Shown here: piece by piece, positions 57,628 to 58,532 of the stretch
Layout: each line of letters opens with the position of its first letter
Position numbering within the stretch: the stretch's first letter is position 1
From: Rhizomucor pusillus
Taxonomy: Eukaryota > Mucoromycota > Mucoromycetes > Mucorales > Lichtheimiaceae
DNA: 58,532 bases
Assembly (NCBI GenBank): GCA_900175165.2
Contig: FWWN02000392.1
Location: 1-58,532, forward strand
Reading direction: 5' to 3'
Notes under the pieces: model-generated
Seen by the model: only the letters and a program-made list of their open reading frames with translations
Database searches by the model: none
Told to the model about the DNA's origin: nothing
Program-made: the position numbers and the translations under genes

Positions 57628-58532
57628 TTCGACGCAGCGGTGCTTGAATTCTTGACGACAGCATGGTGTCCGTGCACTACAATCAATGTCAACGCATAAT
57701 CGTCGTACGACGATGCGCCGAGTATGTACGGAATCCTTGAAGCACGAAGAAACGGAATATTACATGGAAACATATGCCCAGTTAAAGAAAAAGCAAGTGA
57801 AAAGTAAGGAGTTGAGGGCTGGGAAAGCGAGGGAAAAATCTTCGTAGGCACGTGAAACTGTGCCTCCCAACAAGGAGATTTTGACAGCAGTAGCGAGCAC
57901 TAGTCAGCGTAAGGAATCGAAGTCGAAAAAAAGCTACAGAGTCCTAGACAGCAGCGCCGGCAATAGTCAGGAAACGCGTTGACTGTACCTCTTGCACAAA
58001 ACGTTGCAAAGAAGACTTGTCTCGCAACAGAAGCTCCATCCACTGCTGGAATGATCCAACAAGGCAAAAGCTGATCTTGACTGCCACAGTAACATTTTTG
58101 ATTGACTCGACTCGTCAAACTCCTTTACAACAGTCTACAGATGGAAACAGAAGAACAGAAAGTTTGAAAGCAAATGAGCAGTCTGCATTGTGATCGCACT
58201 ATGCTCAAGTGGATTGTGGAAAAGCAATCTTGCAACCAAGCAATGCAAACAGACACTCTCAAAGCATGCAACACTCGCAACATTCGCAAGACAACACAAG
58301 ACAACTCAAGCAGGCGAAGAGTACTTTTTACAAGAGCTATCTTTATTCATTACTTTGAACAAGACAAGAACATGAGATGATTTAAACAAAGCAATCTTTA
58401 TTTAAAGACAAAAAACTTTTAAATTCTAAAAGCAGTGCCGTTTGGTTCACGTCGACAAGAAGCCAACGTTATATCCAGGGACCACCACGAGGAGGCGGCA
58501 CTGATCAGTCCCCAACGTGCACTCCGGCTTCA
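57628..58532. repeat. Right copy of long terminal inverted repeat
   Basis: This is the reverse complement of the left edge. The outer 813 nt (57720-58532) show no difference from 1-813. An 11-nt insertion relative to the left copy lies just inside position 57720, followed by about 75 nt of similar but not identical sequence up to 57628. Complete identity over the outer part with a sharp change to divergence fits either very recent duplication or gene conversion, or consensus collapse of a multicopy repeat by an assembler. Confidence 0.93.

Noticed and set aside
57656..57847. 63-codon plus-strand frame in the right repeat
   Set aside because: It arises by fusion of two frames through the 11-nt insertion; the left copy keeps a more protein-like frame in this part.

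Overview
The window reads as nuclear DNA of a filamentous fungus. Nearly every gene is split by short introns of about 45-75 nt (GT..AG, with branch sites such as CTAAC or CTGAC), genes are packed on both strands with a few hundred bases between them, and the products are conserved eukaryotic housekeeping proteins. A white-collar-2-type GATA factor, PAPS reductase, HIS1, ILV3, IES6, DLT1, Cut8-like and phytochelatin synthase together point to fungi. An early-diverging lineage (Mucoromycota, for example Mucorales) is my inference, not proven here.

Layout. Both ends carry the same sequence in opposite orientation (1-894 and 57628-58532; the outer 813 nt are identical), so the window looks like a contig bounded by two copies of a dispersed repeat. 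A decayed gene-like locus at about 16.5-18.1 kb shares a block of sequence with the outer edge of this repeat. From left to right: Cut8/STS1-like protein, acetate kinase, WC-2-like photoreceptor partner, IST3 (spliceosomal RES complex), mitochondrial HMG-box protein, MMS19, PAPS reductase, the decayed repeat locus, a 101-residue membrane protein, PP4 regulatory subunit 1, CENP-W, a MARVEL-like membrane protein, an NKAPD1-like nuclear protein, DLT1, proteasome ATPase RPT2, IES6 (INO80 complex), an ankyrin protein, a LEA2-like membrane protein, a hydrophilin, HIS1, phytochelatin synthase, a CorA/Mnr2 magnesium transporter, RIC1, NR2C2AP homologue, an unknown polytopic membrane protein, COQ1, an ELO fatty-acid elongase, a small coiled-coil protein, a short-chain dehydrogenase and ILV3.

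No operon-like pathway is visible. The genes are a normal mixed set: amino-acid synthesis (HIS1, ILV3, sulfate assimilation), iron-sulfur or metal biology (MMS19, ILV3, phytochelatin synthase), protein turnover (RPT2, Cut8-like), splicing (IST3, NKAPD1-like), chromatin/kinetochore (IES6, CENP-W) and mitochondria (HMG, COQ1). Many exon structures below were worked out by hand from splice signals and close in frame over the full gene.

The most unusual features are architectural: coding first exons of 3, 5 and 7 nt, internal exons of 12 and 18 nt, two apparent GC-AG introns, and a pair of convergent genes whose stop codons overlap on a shared TTAA. I found no CRISPR array, rRNA or convincing tRNA.
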